IMG/VR virus record: IMGVR_UViG_3300042509_000119 | Coordinates: 1 to 21,353 of that record | Length of the DNA: 21,353 bases | DNA from: a virus | Strand: one strand, 5' to 3' | Shown here: positions 15,121 through 21,116 of the stretch, one piece after another | Position numbering within the stretch: the first letter of the stretch is position 1 | Layout: each line of letters begins with the position of its first letter | The notes under the pieces: model-generated | Database searches by the model: none | The model's input: the letters and a program-made list of their open reading frames with translations, nothing else | Told to the model about the DNA's origin: nothing | Position numbers and translations under genes: made by a program

Positions 15121-15425
15121 GTTACGGCATCCTCATTCCGAATATCACCAGCCTGACCTCCACGCCGGAAGTTTTTAGAGGCGCTCGTTTGCTCAGGATA
15201 GTTCAGGCAAGAGATTGGAACGGGTCTCAGTCTGTGCCTGAGTTTAATTCGGCTAGTGGTTTTTTCTATGCAAGAAGCAATGTGAACGCCGCAGCAACGC
15301 CAAGGATGATATTCGACAACTCATCAAAGGTCTTTTCTTGGTCGGTTGGAGGCTCTGGAGCAGTCAACGACACCAACTGGTCTAGGAACTTTGACGTGTT
15401 TTTCTTTGCCAGCGGAGCAGTCTGA
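15117..15425 (+). CDS. Small tail-tip-associated protein, MSYG type (first copy)
   Basis: This 102-residue protein begins MSYGILIPNITSLTSTPEVF and is rich in Phe, Ser and Asn. It has beta-type stretches ASGFFYARSN, MIFDNSSKVFSW and NFDVFFFASGAV. I do not know its function. The MSYG start is shared with the next gene and with small proteins (DUF6453-like) found after J genes in other phages, which may cap or decorate the tail tip. It overlaps the J stop as ATGA and the next start as TGATG. Base composition looks lower in G+C here: one 60-base line (15301-15360) counts 28 G/C, against 39 in a line of the J gene (12001-12060). Confidence 0.62.
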   Translation: MSYGILIPNITSLTSTPEVFRGARLLRIVQARDWNGSQSVPEFNSASGFFYARSNVNAAATPRMIFDNSSKVFSWSVGGSGAVNDTNWSRNFDVFFFASGAV

Positions 15426-16123
15426 TGTCCTACGGAATCGTTGCTTATGACGCCACAGGGGACACAGTCTTTGACTCTAATTTCGCCGCATTTGCGTATG
15501 AAAGAAAGGTCACTCTTTCTGGGCTGAACAGGCCCAGCACATCATTTTTTTATGCCACATACGATCCGTTAAACCCAACTGCGCCCGTCACGTCGCAAAT
15601 CTTGAGGACGGGCTTTCACGATTACACCACCGATGCCGTCTGGACAGGAGACGCAAATCGATCTTCAGCTATCCTTGCGTTCAACATCCCGGTCGGTGGG
15701 TTTGTTTATTATTACGCAGGGCTGGGGCGCGTCTTTACAAGTTTTGCCTCATTGCAGGTTGCCGTCCTGAAGCCATTCAATGTTCTTGGTAACGGGTCCG
15801 CAACTTATGGGGCCACTGTCAGGAACGCAAATCAAGACATAACTTGGTCATCTTCTTGGCCGCTTGTCAGGATACAGGGGCCATTGAGGAACGCCACGAC
15901 ATACGAAGAGACAAGCTGGTTCGCCCTGTCTGGCAACACAAGGCGAAGGCTAAACTCAAGTGGCGGTCCTACTGGCTTGAGAAATTGTGTTGTAGGGCTT
16001 CAGAGAACAAGCGCGACTCAAATCCAATGTCTTTACGGACTTTTGGACTTTGTAAACTTTGATGGATATGGAGCCGACACGCAAGACCAAGCGGGCCTCG
16101 TCCTTTTCAACATCAATGTATGA
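15425..16123 (+). CDS. Tail-tip-associated protein, MSYG type (second copy)
   Basis: This 232-residue protein starts MSYGIVAYDATGDTVFDSNF, the usual opening 'MSYG..(V/A)(Y/F)(N/D)A.G...FDS' of small DUF6453-like phage proteins. Further features are STSFFYATYDPLNPTAP, a glycine/tyrosine stretch GGFVYYYAGLGRV, and a beta-rich ending DQAGLVLFNINV. No catalytic motif is visible. It shares its first five residues and an FFYA motif with the gene before it, so the two may be diverged tandem copies. Both have lower G+C than their surroundings (27 of 60 in 15541-15600), suggesting recent exchange, as is common for host-contact genes. A tail-tip or receptor-binding accessory role is inferred from position. 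Confidence 0.62.
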   Translation: MSYGIVAYDATGDTVFDSNFAAFAYERKVTLSGLNRPSTSFFYATYDPLNPTAPVTSQILRTGFHDYTTDAVWTGDANRSSAILAFNIPVGGFVYYYAGLGRVFTSFASLQVAVLKPFNVLGNGSATYGATVRNANQDITWSSSWPLVRIQGPLRNATTYEETSWFALSGNTRRRLNSSGGPTGLRNCVVGLQRTSATQIQCLYGLLDFVNFDGYGADTQDQAGLVLFNINV

Positions 16124-16179
16124 CCTAGCCCAACCCGCCTGAATCGTGATACAAAGAGGCGCAGCTTCGAGGTGACAGC
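16124..16179 (+). promoter_or_regulatory. Intergenic spacer with ribosome binding site for the tail fibre gene
   Basis: This 56-base gap is one of only two spacers longer than 20 bases in the window, the other being 6392-6450. GAGGTG at 16169-16174 lies five bases before the fibre ATG. A weak CGCCT/AGGCG inverted repeat (16137-16141 and 16157-16161) is present. I see no convincing promoter. Confidence 0.5.
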
Positions 16180-18261
16180 ATGACTAAGCAGGTTCAACGC
16201 CGCCGTGGGACTTCCACCCAGCACACCAGCTTCACGGGTGCCGAGGGTGAAATCAGCGTCAACACGACCAACAAGTCGATCCACGTTCACGACGGAACGA
16301 CGGCTGGCGGTGTGGAAGCGGCGCGGGCTGATCTTGCCAATGTCTCCGACACCAGCCTGAACAATGCCCTCTCGGGCAACACGCTGGCATCCCTTACCAT
16401 CACCTCCGCCGACATCAACGGCGGCACCATTGATGGCACGACCATCGGCGGCACGTCTCCGGCTGCTGTCACTGGAACGACCATCACGGCCACTGGCGAC
16501 GTGACCATCCCCGACAAGATCATCCACGCTGGCGATACCAATACCGCCATTCGTTTCCCTGCGGCTGATACCGTGACGGTGGAGACGAGTGGGGCTGAGC
16601 GGTTGCGGGTGGATAGTTCGGGGAATGTGCTGGTCGGAACCACCTCCGCTCCTGCTACGGCGAGTCTGCTCACCTTGTCAGCGCCCGCAAACACACTTTA
16701 CGGAACCTTTAATGCGGCAGGGCAGACATACAGTTACTTGACGATGCAGACGAGCGGAACGGATTTTGGCTACATTGGCCCCGGCGCTCTGGATTTGCCA
16801 GCCACTATGAGCATTGTTGCTGCTGGCGCTCGTTCTCTTACTCTTGGCACCAACGGCGCAGAACGTATGCGGATTACCTCTGCTGGTGATGTGGGGATCG
16901 GTGCTACGCCGACAGGGTTTGGCCGCTTTGAAGTAACTCAGGCAACCAACAAGCGCATCTTAACTTCGACCGCTGCGGCTTACGGTGGAAACGCCTTTGT
17001 TGGCATTAATGATGCTGGTGCAGAAGTCGCCTTTGGTATTGCAGGAAGCCAGCTTATTTTTGCCACTGGTGCCACAGAACGCCTCCGCATCGACAGCAGC
17101 GGCAACGTGGGGATTGGGACGAGTAGTCCTACTGCGGCAAAACTTGTCGTTACAACAGGCGATACCGCGCAGACAGCGCAATTTCAAGGGGCTACAGGAA
17201 GGGTTCGCGTTCGGGGGTATCAAGACGCGACGAGTGGCGGTATAATTGACAGCACCAACACTGCGGAAAACGCGTACGCTCCGCTTACGTTGCAGGCCTC
17301 TACGCTTCGGCTGCTAGGCAACAATGCAACTGGAATTACTGTAGACGCATCAGGCAACGTGGGGATTGGGACGAGCAGCCCATATGCGGATACTGGTTAT
17401 CAGGCGCTCGACATTCGTGGAAGCACTGGGGCGCAAATTCAGCTTGGCACTACTTCTGGGCGTGAAGGAGAAATCTCCTCAAACGCTACAAGCGGCCTGA
17501 CCCTCAATACAATCAACGTCACGCCGATTAGGTTTTTCACTAACGGCAATGAACGCATGCGTATCGACGGATCAGGCAACGTGGGGTTTGGCTTGACCTC
17601 TCCCAGCTATAAAGTCCATGCTTCTGGTTATCTTGCTTCAACCGCCCAAGGCACAACCTCGCTCTTTGGGTCCGACAGCACCGGGACATTTGTAGGAAAC
17701 ACCTCGGCTACGGCACCTGTCTATTTTTGGACAAACGGTGCAGAACGCGCCCGCATCGACAGCAGCGGGAACCTGCTGGTTGGGACGACGAGTGCGTCCT
17801 GTGGCGGCTCTACGATGCGCCAGCATGTCAGCGCCACTGATTTTGTTCTGGGCGTCACAACTGCTGCCTCTGGAAATACGCAAGCTGTTCGTTTCGCCTA
17901 CGGAACTACAGCAGTTGGTTCAATCACTTTAACTGGCTCCGCCACCACCTACGCCACCACGTCCGACTACCGCCTGAAAGAGAACGTCCAGCCCATGCAG
18001 GATGCTCTGGCGAAGATCGCCCAGTTGAACCCTGTGACCTACACATGGAAGGCTGACGGCTCGGACGGCCAAGGCTTCATCGCGCATGAACTGCAAGCTG
18101 TCGTGCCTAATTGCGTATCGGGTGAGAAGGACGCTGTAGATGCCGAGGGCAACCCGCAGTATCAGGGCGTAGACACCTCGTTCTTGGTCGCCACCTTGGT
18201 GAAAGCCGTTCAGGAACTCAAGGCCGAGGTTGACAGCCTCCGCGCACAACTTAACCCCTAA
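16180..18261 (+). CDS. Tail fibre with C-terminal S74 intramolecular chaperone
   Basis: This is a 693-residue fibre. The N-terminus (QRRRGTSTQHTSFTGAEGEI, then HVHDGTTAGG) is the attachment segment seen in many fibres. Six repeats of the type (G)xERxRIDSSGNVGIGTSSP lie at about residues 138-540, a common fibre shaft motif. The end is an S74 peptidase/chaperone: TSDYRLKENVQPMQDALAKI, LNPVTYTWKADG, then QGFIAHELQAVVP and a terminal coiled coil AVQELKAEVDSLRAQ. S595 and K600 have the Ser(+5)Lys spacing of the known self-cleaving dyad, so about 99 residues would be released after trimer folding. GAGGTG precedes the start. It should bind the host surface receptor together with the J-like tip. Confidence 0.92.
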   Translation: MTKQVQRRRGTSTQHTSFTGAEGEISVNTTNKSIHVHDGTTAGGVEAARADLANVSDTSLNNALSGNTLASLTITSADINGGTIDGTTIGGTSPAAVTGTTITATGDVTIPDKIIHAGDTNTAIRFPAADTVTVETSGAERLRVDSSGNVLVGTTSAPATASLLTLSAPANTLYGTFNAAGQTYSYLTMQTSGTDFGYIGPGALDLPATMSIVAAGARSLTLGTNGAERMRITSAGDVGIGATPTGFGRFEVTQATNKRILTSTAAAYGGNAFVGINDAGAEVAFGIAGSQLIFATGATERLRIDSSGNVGIGTSSPTAAKLVVTTGDTAQTAQFQGATGRVRVRGYQDATSGGIIDSTNTAENAYAPLTLQASTLRLLGNNATGITVDASGNVGIGTSSPYADTGYQALDIRGSTGAQIQLGTTSGREGEISSNATSGLTLNTINVTPIRFFTNGNERMRIDGSGNVGFGLTSPSYKVHASGYLASTAQGTTSLFGSDSTGTFVGNTSATAPVYFWTNGAERARIDSSGNLLVGTTSASCGGSTMRQHVSATDFVLGVTTAASGNTQAVRFAYGTTAVGSITLTGSATTYATTSDYRLKENVQPMQDALAKIAQLNPVTYTWKADGSDGQGFIAHELQAVVPNCVSGEKDAVDAEGNPQYQGVDTSFLVATLVKAVQELKAEVDSLRAQLNP
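16591..17796 (+). repeat. Six fibre-shaft repeats (ERxRIDSSGNVGIGT type)
   Basis: Units start near 16591, 16855, 17068, 17331, 17544 and 17737. Each encodes ERLR(I/V)DSSGNV(G/L)(I/V)GT followed by variable sequence. A 23-base identity occurs at 17101-17123 and 17353-17375. Spacing varies (about 190-265 bases), so the motif, not the whole unit, is conserved. Confidence 0.82.
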
Positions 18262-18280
18262 CCCCGAAAGGAGGATCAAG

Positions 18281-18862
18281 ATGGCCGAGAAAAAACCAAA
18301 CGTCATCACGATCAACGACGTGACCGCTTACCCCGTAGAAGGGGTTGACCCCTGTTACTATCTTACCGCCGCCGGAGACGTCTACTCAACAAAAAGAGGG
18401 CTCCCAGAGCGGCTCTCTGGTGTTGTCGGCAATAACGGATACAAGGCATTTACCTTCCGCAACGCTGGAAAGGATGTCCGTTTAAGTCTGCACAGGCTGT
18501 TGGCTGCTCATTTTTGCGAGAAGCCAGATGGCTGTGATGTGGTCAACCACAAGGATGGCGACAAGCTGAACAACGCCATTGAGAACTTAGAGTGGGTCAC
18601 GGCAGGTGATAACGTGCGTCATGCTTATGCGACAGGACTGATGCAGAAGTCGGACTATGTTCACATTGCTAAGATGGTTTTGGCATCACATGGCAGACGC
18701 GCCAAGTTTACAAAGGTCGAGGCCGACCAGATTGCTGAGGAGTACTCCGCGATGGAAAAGCCTGAATACGCAGTCATAGCCAAACGTCTGGGATGTGGCA
18801 CCGAAACGATCCGCAGGATTGTCTTGGGTCAACAGAAGATTTTTAAGGAGATCGCGGCATGA
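18281..18862 (+). CDS. Free-standing HNH homing endonuclease with NUMOD4-like start and HTH
   Basis: This is a 193-residue protein. Residues about 18-80 (YPVEGVDPCYYLTAAGDVYS, GYKAFTFRNAGKDVRLSLHRLLAAHF) fit a NUMOD4-like segment running into the HNH fold. VVNHKDGDKLNNAIENLEWV (88-107) is the HNH core, with H90 and N97/N98, N102 as likely active-site residues. Residues about 143-182 (FTKVEADQIAEEYSA, then IAKRLGCGTETIRRI) form a DNA-binding helix-turn-helix. Such genes cut copies of a locus that lack them and spread by repair. AAAGGAGG at 18267-18274, six bases before the ATG, sets this start; an in-frame ATG at 18230 lies inside the fibre gene. The first 17 residues look unlike an endonuclease start and resemble the next protein's. 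Confidence 0.9.
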   Translation: MAEKKPNVITINDVTAYPVEGVDPCYYLTAAGDVYSTKRGLPERLSGVVGNNGYKAFTFRNAGKDVRLSLHRLLAAHFCEKPDGCDVVNHKDGDKLNNAIENLEWVTAGDNVRHAYATGLMQKSDYVHIAKMVLASHGRRAKFTKVEADQIAEEYSAMEKPEYAVIAKRLGCGTETIRRIVLGQQKIFKEIAA

Positions 18863-19056
18863 AGACCGTAGATATTAACGGAACGGAATATAGTGAAGAC
18901 CAACTGACGGACGAGCAGAAGATGCTCATCAATCACGTTGCTGATCTGGACCGCAAGATCGGTTCGACACGGTTCAACCTTGACCAGCTTCAGGTTGGCC
19001 GTGATGCCTTCGTCAACATGCTCACCGCCTCGCTGGCACAAGGAGAAACCGAATGA
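18859..19056 (+). CDS. Small coiled-coil protein, DUF6447-like
   Basis: This 65-residue protein starts MKTVDINGTEYSEDQLTDEQ and continues with helices NHVADLDRKIGSTRFNLDQL and GRDAFVNMLTASLAQGE. The pattern '(T/D)ING.EY....L(T/S)(D/E)E.K......V..LD..I......L....ARxAF...L' is that of short phage proteins annotated DUF6447, often next to tail fibre genes. No function is known to me. A helical adaptor or fibre-related factor is possible. AAGGAG lies nine bases before the ATG, inside the end of the HNH gene, and the start overlaps the HNH stop as ATGA. The end overlaps the next start as ATGA. Confidence 0.72.
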   Translation: MKTVDINGTEYSEDQLTDEQKMLINHVADLDRKIGSTRFNLDQLQVGRDAFVNMLTASLAQGETE

Positions 19057-19355
19057 CCGCCGTCATCACTTGGAAGATTTCCCAACTCGACCGCAATGCC
19101 GCTGATGGTGGCGTGACGACCGCCCACTGGACCGTGACTGCCGTTGACGGGGAACACAGCGCCTCCGCATACAGCACCGCAGGCTTCACCCCTGACGCAT
19201 CGGCTGCGGGCTTCAAGCCCTACGACAGCCTGACCGAAGCCGACGTGCTGGCGTGGGTCTGGGGTTCCGTGGACAAGGACGCCGCAGAGGCCAGCCTGTT
19301 GCAGCAGATCGAAGCCCAGAAGGCACCTGTCACCCTGACCGGGACGCCGTGGTAA
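19053..19355 (+). CDS. Conserved phage protein, DUF7936-like
   Basis: This 100-residue protein reads MTAVITWKISQLDRNAADGG, then VTTAHWTVTAVDGEHSASAY, LTEADVLAWVWGSVDKDAAE and a PVTLTGTPW end. The 'ITW.I..L.R...DGGV..AHW..TA.DG...A..YGT' pattern, followed by a 'LTE..VL.WV' helix and a 'NP....GTPW' tail, recurs in phage proteins annotated DUF7936. These lie after fibre genes and have no known function. It looks like a small alpha/beta domain with no catalytic motif that I can name. AAGGAG lies about eight bases before the ATG, which overlaps the previous stop (ATGA). One base separates its stop from the next start. Confidence 0.68.
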   Translation: MTAVITWKISQLDRNAADGGVTTAHWTVTAVDGEHSASAYSTAGFTPDASAAGFKPYDSLTEADVLAWVWGSVDKDAAEASLLQQIEAQKAPVTLTGTPW

Positions 19356-19356
19356 A

Positions 19357-19599
19357 ATGACGACCGAGATGCTCTGGAGCCTCGGTCTATCAGCAGCACT
19401 CGGCCTCATTGGCTGGGTGCTGAAAAACCACGTCGAAGAGGTCAAGCGGCTGCAAATCCTGCTGAACAGGACGCGGGAGGAAGTAGCCCGTGACTACGTT
19501 ACGCGGGCCGACATGCACACCGACATGAACCGGGTCATCTCGCGGCTGGACAACCTCGACAAGAAAATCGACGAACTGATGCGGAGCCTTGCCAAATGA
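19357..19599 (+). CDS. Small membrane protein with coiled coil
   Basis: This is an 80-residue protein. Residues about 5-23 (MLWSLGLSAALGLIGWVLK) form one transmembrane segment. The rest is charged and helical with heptad spacing (EEVKRLQILLNRTREEVARD, then ISRLDNLDKKIDELMRSLAK), so a coiled coil is likely. Proteins of this type are frequent in phages near lysis genes and have been called hypothetical or holin-like. A single-TM plus coiled-coil product followed by an overlapping lipoprotein gene also recalls inner/outer spanin pairs, but this is shorter than known inner spanins. Its topology cannot be read with certainty. The stop overlaps the next start as ATGA. Confidence 0.7.
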   Translation: MTTEMLWSLGLSAALGLIGWVLKNHVEEVKRLQILLNRTREEVARDYVTRADMHTDMNRVISRLDNLDKKIDELMRSLAK

Positions 19600-19811
19600 G
19601 ACTTGCCCTCATCCTCTTGGTCGCTGGCTGCGGCCCTGTTACTGTATCGTCCGTGGCCTACACGACGGCCTGCCCGAAAGGTGACCGCCAGTGCGAAATC
19701 CGCCAAAACGCAGAGACCCTGTACTACATGGCGCACGGAGACGCGGCCAACGAACTGCTATGCTCCGGCGATACGCGGGACGTTATGGGTGCGCTCTGCT
19801 CTGTCTACTGA
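19596..19811 (+). CDS. Small cysteine-rich lipoprotein
   Basis: This is a 71-residue protein with a very short signal MRLALILLVAGC, whose VAGC fits the lipobox. Lipid attachment at C12 and envelope location are expected. The mature part has four more cysteines (C26, C33, C56, C68), enough for two disulfides in the periplasm. It overlaps the membrane coiled-coil gene by four bases (ATGA), and the next secreted-protein gene starts 52 bases before its stop. An outer spanin is one possibility given order and lipobox, but spanins are usually Pro-rich and Cys-poor. I do not recognise the family. The start is supported only by the overlap and the signal sequence. Confidence 0.62.
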   Translation: MRLALILLVAGCGPVTVSSVAYTTACPKGDRQCEIRQNAETLYYMAHGDAANELLCSGDTRDVMGALCSVY

Positions 19812-20473
19812 CGACAGCAGCCACCGCCCAAGTCAGCGGTGATCTAAACACCAACAGCGGCAACACCAACTCCACCATCGACAGCGGCAACATTTCGACC
19901 AGCGAGACGCGGAACTACAACGGCGCTGGCTCGTCTCCGTTCTCTACGCCCGTGCCGACAGCCGCAGCGCCGACAGTCATGGGCGGCGGCGGAAATGATA
20001 GCTGCCTGATCCCTAAGCAGCAGGCTTTCCAGATTTCGATCTTCGGACGCGCCGAGGGCAGCATGGAGCAAGATGAGGAGTGCAACCGCCGCAAGGACGC
20101 CCGCCTGCTCGGCACACCGCAAGAAGCTGGCGGGCTGGGCCTGCAAGTCAGTGGTATTTCGGTCATGTGCGACAACGCCCAAATCTACAAAGCTATGGCG
20201 CTGGCCAGCACACCATGCCCGATCTACAGCATTGAGACGGGCAAGCTTCTGGTAGGCCGCGAGGGCTATCTGGCCATGCGTGACAATCCCTACATTTATG
20301 TGGTAGGGTACGCGCAAGATCAGTCCTTCTGGGACACATTCCTGATGATCGGAGAGGAACTGCCCGATGTCGTACCTCAAGAAAGCAGCGGCCCTACTCT
20401 GTCTGAGCGTTTCCGCCGCTCACGCCGATCCGACGATGACGGACCTACAGGGGTCAGCCCAGACAATCCTTAA
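19760..20473 (+). CDS. Secreted protein of unknown function, Sec signal peptide
   Basis: This is a 237-residue protein from the ATG at 19760. That start gives a clean signal peptide: RR at 3-4, a hydrophobic core CALLCLLTTAATA and an Ala-x-Ala cleavage site before Q24. A GTG at 19691 is in frame but would bury it. Residues about 26-50 are Asn/Ser/Thr-rich (NTNSGNTNSTIDSGN), then YNGAGSSPFSTPVPTAAAPT, GGGGNDSCLIPKQQ and a cysteine-bearing domain (SCL, EECNRR, VMCDNAQ, TPCPIY). The 'YNGAG.S......AAAPT....GNDSCL' pattern occurs in phage-encoded secreted proteins whose role is unknown to me. No Shine-Dalgarno sequence is seen, so it is probably coupled to the lipoprotein gene. Its last 107 bases overlap the next gene. 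Its charged C-terminus RFRRSRRSDDD may be constrained by that overlap. Confidence 0.66.
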   Translation: MLRRYAGRYGCALLCLLTTAATAQVSGDLNTNSGNTNSTIDSGNISTSETRNYNGAGSSPFSTPVPTAAAPTVMGGGGNDSCLIPKQQAFQISIFGRAEGSMEQDEECNRRKDARLLGTPQEAGGLGLQVSGISVMCDNAQIYKAMALASTPCPIYSIETGKLLVGREGYLAMRDNPYIYVVGYAQDQSFWDTFLMIGEELPDVVPQESSGPTLSERFRRSRRSDDDGPTGVSPDNP

Positions 20474-21116
20474 CCAGTTGTCAGCGGCCCAGAGCCTGAC
20501 GGCTGGCGCGGTCTACAGTGCTGGACAGGGCGACATCCTCGCACCGGGCGTCATGCAGACGGCGACAGTCACCGAACAGATGCGGCTTGATTACAACGCT
20601 GATGTGCAGGGGGTAATCGACGCGACATACTACAACGCCGAGATGTTGTTTCAGGATCAATACGCCGCAACAATGGTCAATCTCGATTCGGCTGTCGATA
20701 ACCTCGTTGCCGCGACTGCGGTTTTGATGGAGGTGCAGGCGGTGGCCAACATGGCAGCCAACGCCGACACGGTGCAGGAGCAGATGGCCGTGCAGGCTGT
20801 CCTAACCAACAATGACATGACCGTCAGCGCCGCCGACGTGAACAACTACAACAACGCTCTCGGCGCTGTGCAGTCCTACGCCCGCGATGCTGGTGCCTTT
20901 TTGGCGGCCTCCCGCAACACGACCATGACCGGGACTGTGGACGCCTATGCTGCCAACAGCGGCACCAACCTGTACGGCGCGACGGTGGCCTACTCGCCCA
21001 CGTTTGACATCATGAACATCACCGCAGCCAACGTCTTCGGCATTGGCCTGCAAGGGCTGCTTGGTGCTGACACTGTGACGCTGGCCGACGTGTACGCTGC
21101 GGGCTACGGCTCGTGA
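20367..21116 (+). CDS. Secreted Ala/Asn-rich helical protein, Sec signal peptide
   Basis: This 249-residue protein begins MSYLKKAAALLCLSVSAAHA, a textbook signal peptide with AHA cleavage before D21. The mature part has repeating helical, Ala/Val/Asn/Gln-rich stretches: TILNQLSAAQSLTAGAVYSA, RLDYNADVQGVIDATYYNAE, LDSAVDNLVAATAVLMEVQA, ANADTVQEQMAVQAVLTNND and VNNYNNALGAVQSYARDAGA. There is no cysteine after the signal and no motif I can name. Related-looking proteins occur in viral genomes beside the preceding secreted type, so the two may act together in the periplasm or outside the cell. GGAGAGGA lies upstream at 20351-20358. The first 107 bases are shared with the previous gene. The stop overlaps a GTG start (GTGA). 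Confidence 0.68.
   Translation: MSYLKKAAALLCLSVSAAHADPTMTDLQGSAQTILNQLSAAQSLTAGAVYSAGQGDILAPGVMQTATVTEQMRLDYNADVQGVIDATYYNAEMLFQDQYAATMVNLDSAVDNLVAATAVLMEVQAVANMAANADTVQEQMAVQAVLTNNDMTVSAADVNNYNNALGAVQSYARDAGAFLAASRNTTMTGTVDAYAANSGTNLYGATVAYSPTFDIMNITAANVFGIGLQGLLGADTVTLADVYAAGYGS

Noticed and set aside
16112-16160. Possible promoter in the spacer before the fibre gene (TGATACAAA as extended -10)
   Set aside because: Only a partial -10 match and no -35 box at the right distance.
16137-16161. CGCCT/AGGCG inverted repeat as a terminator before the fibre gene
   Set aside because: A five-pair stem with a 15-base loop and no T-run is too weak.
18230-18280. Longer N-terminus for the HNH protein
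   Set aside because: It would overlap the fibre's end, whereas AAAGGAGG is well placed for the ATG at 18281.
19691-19759. GTG start 23 codons upstream for the first secreted protein
   Set aside because: It adds a basic stretch before the signal peptide; the ATG at 19760 gives a normal signal sequence.
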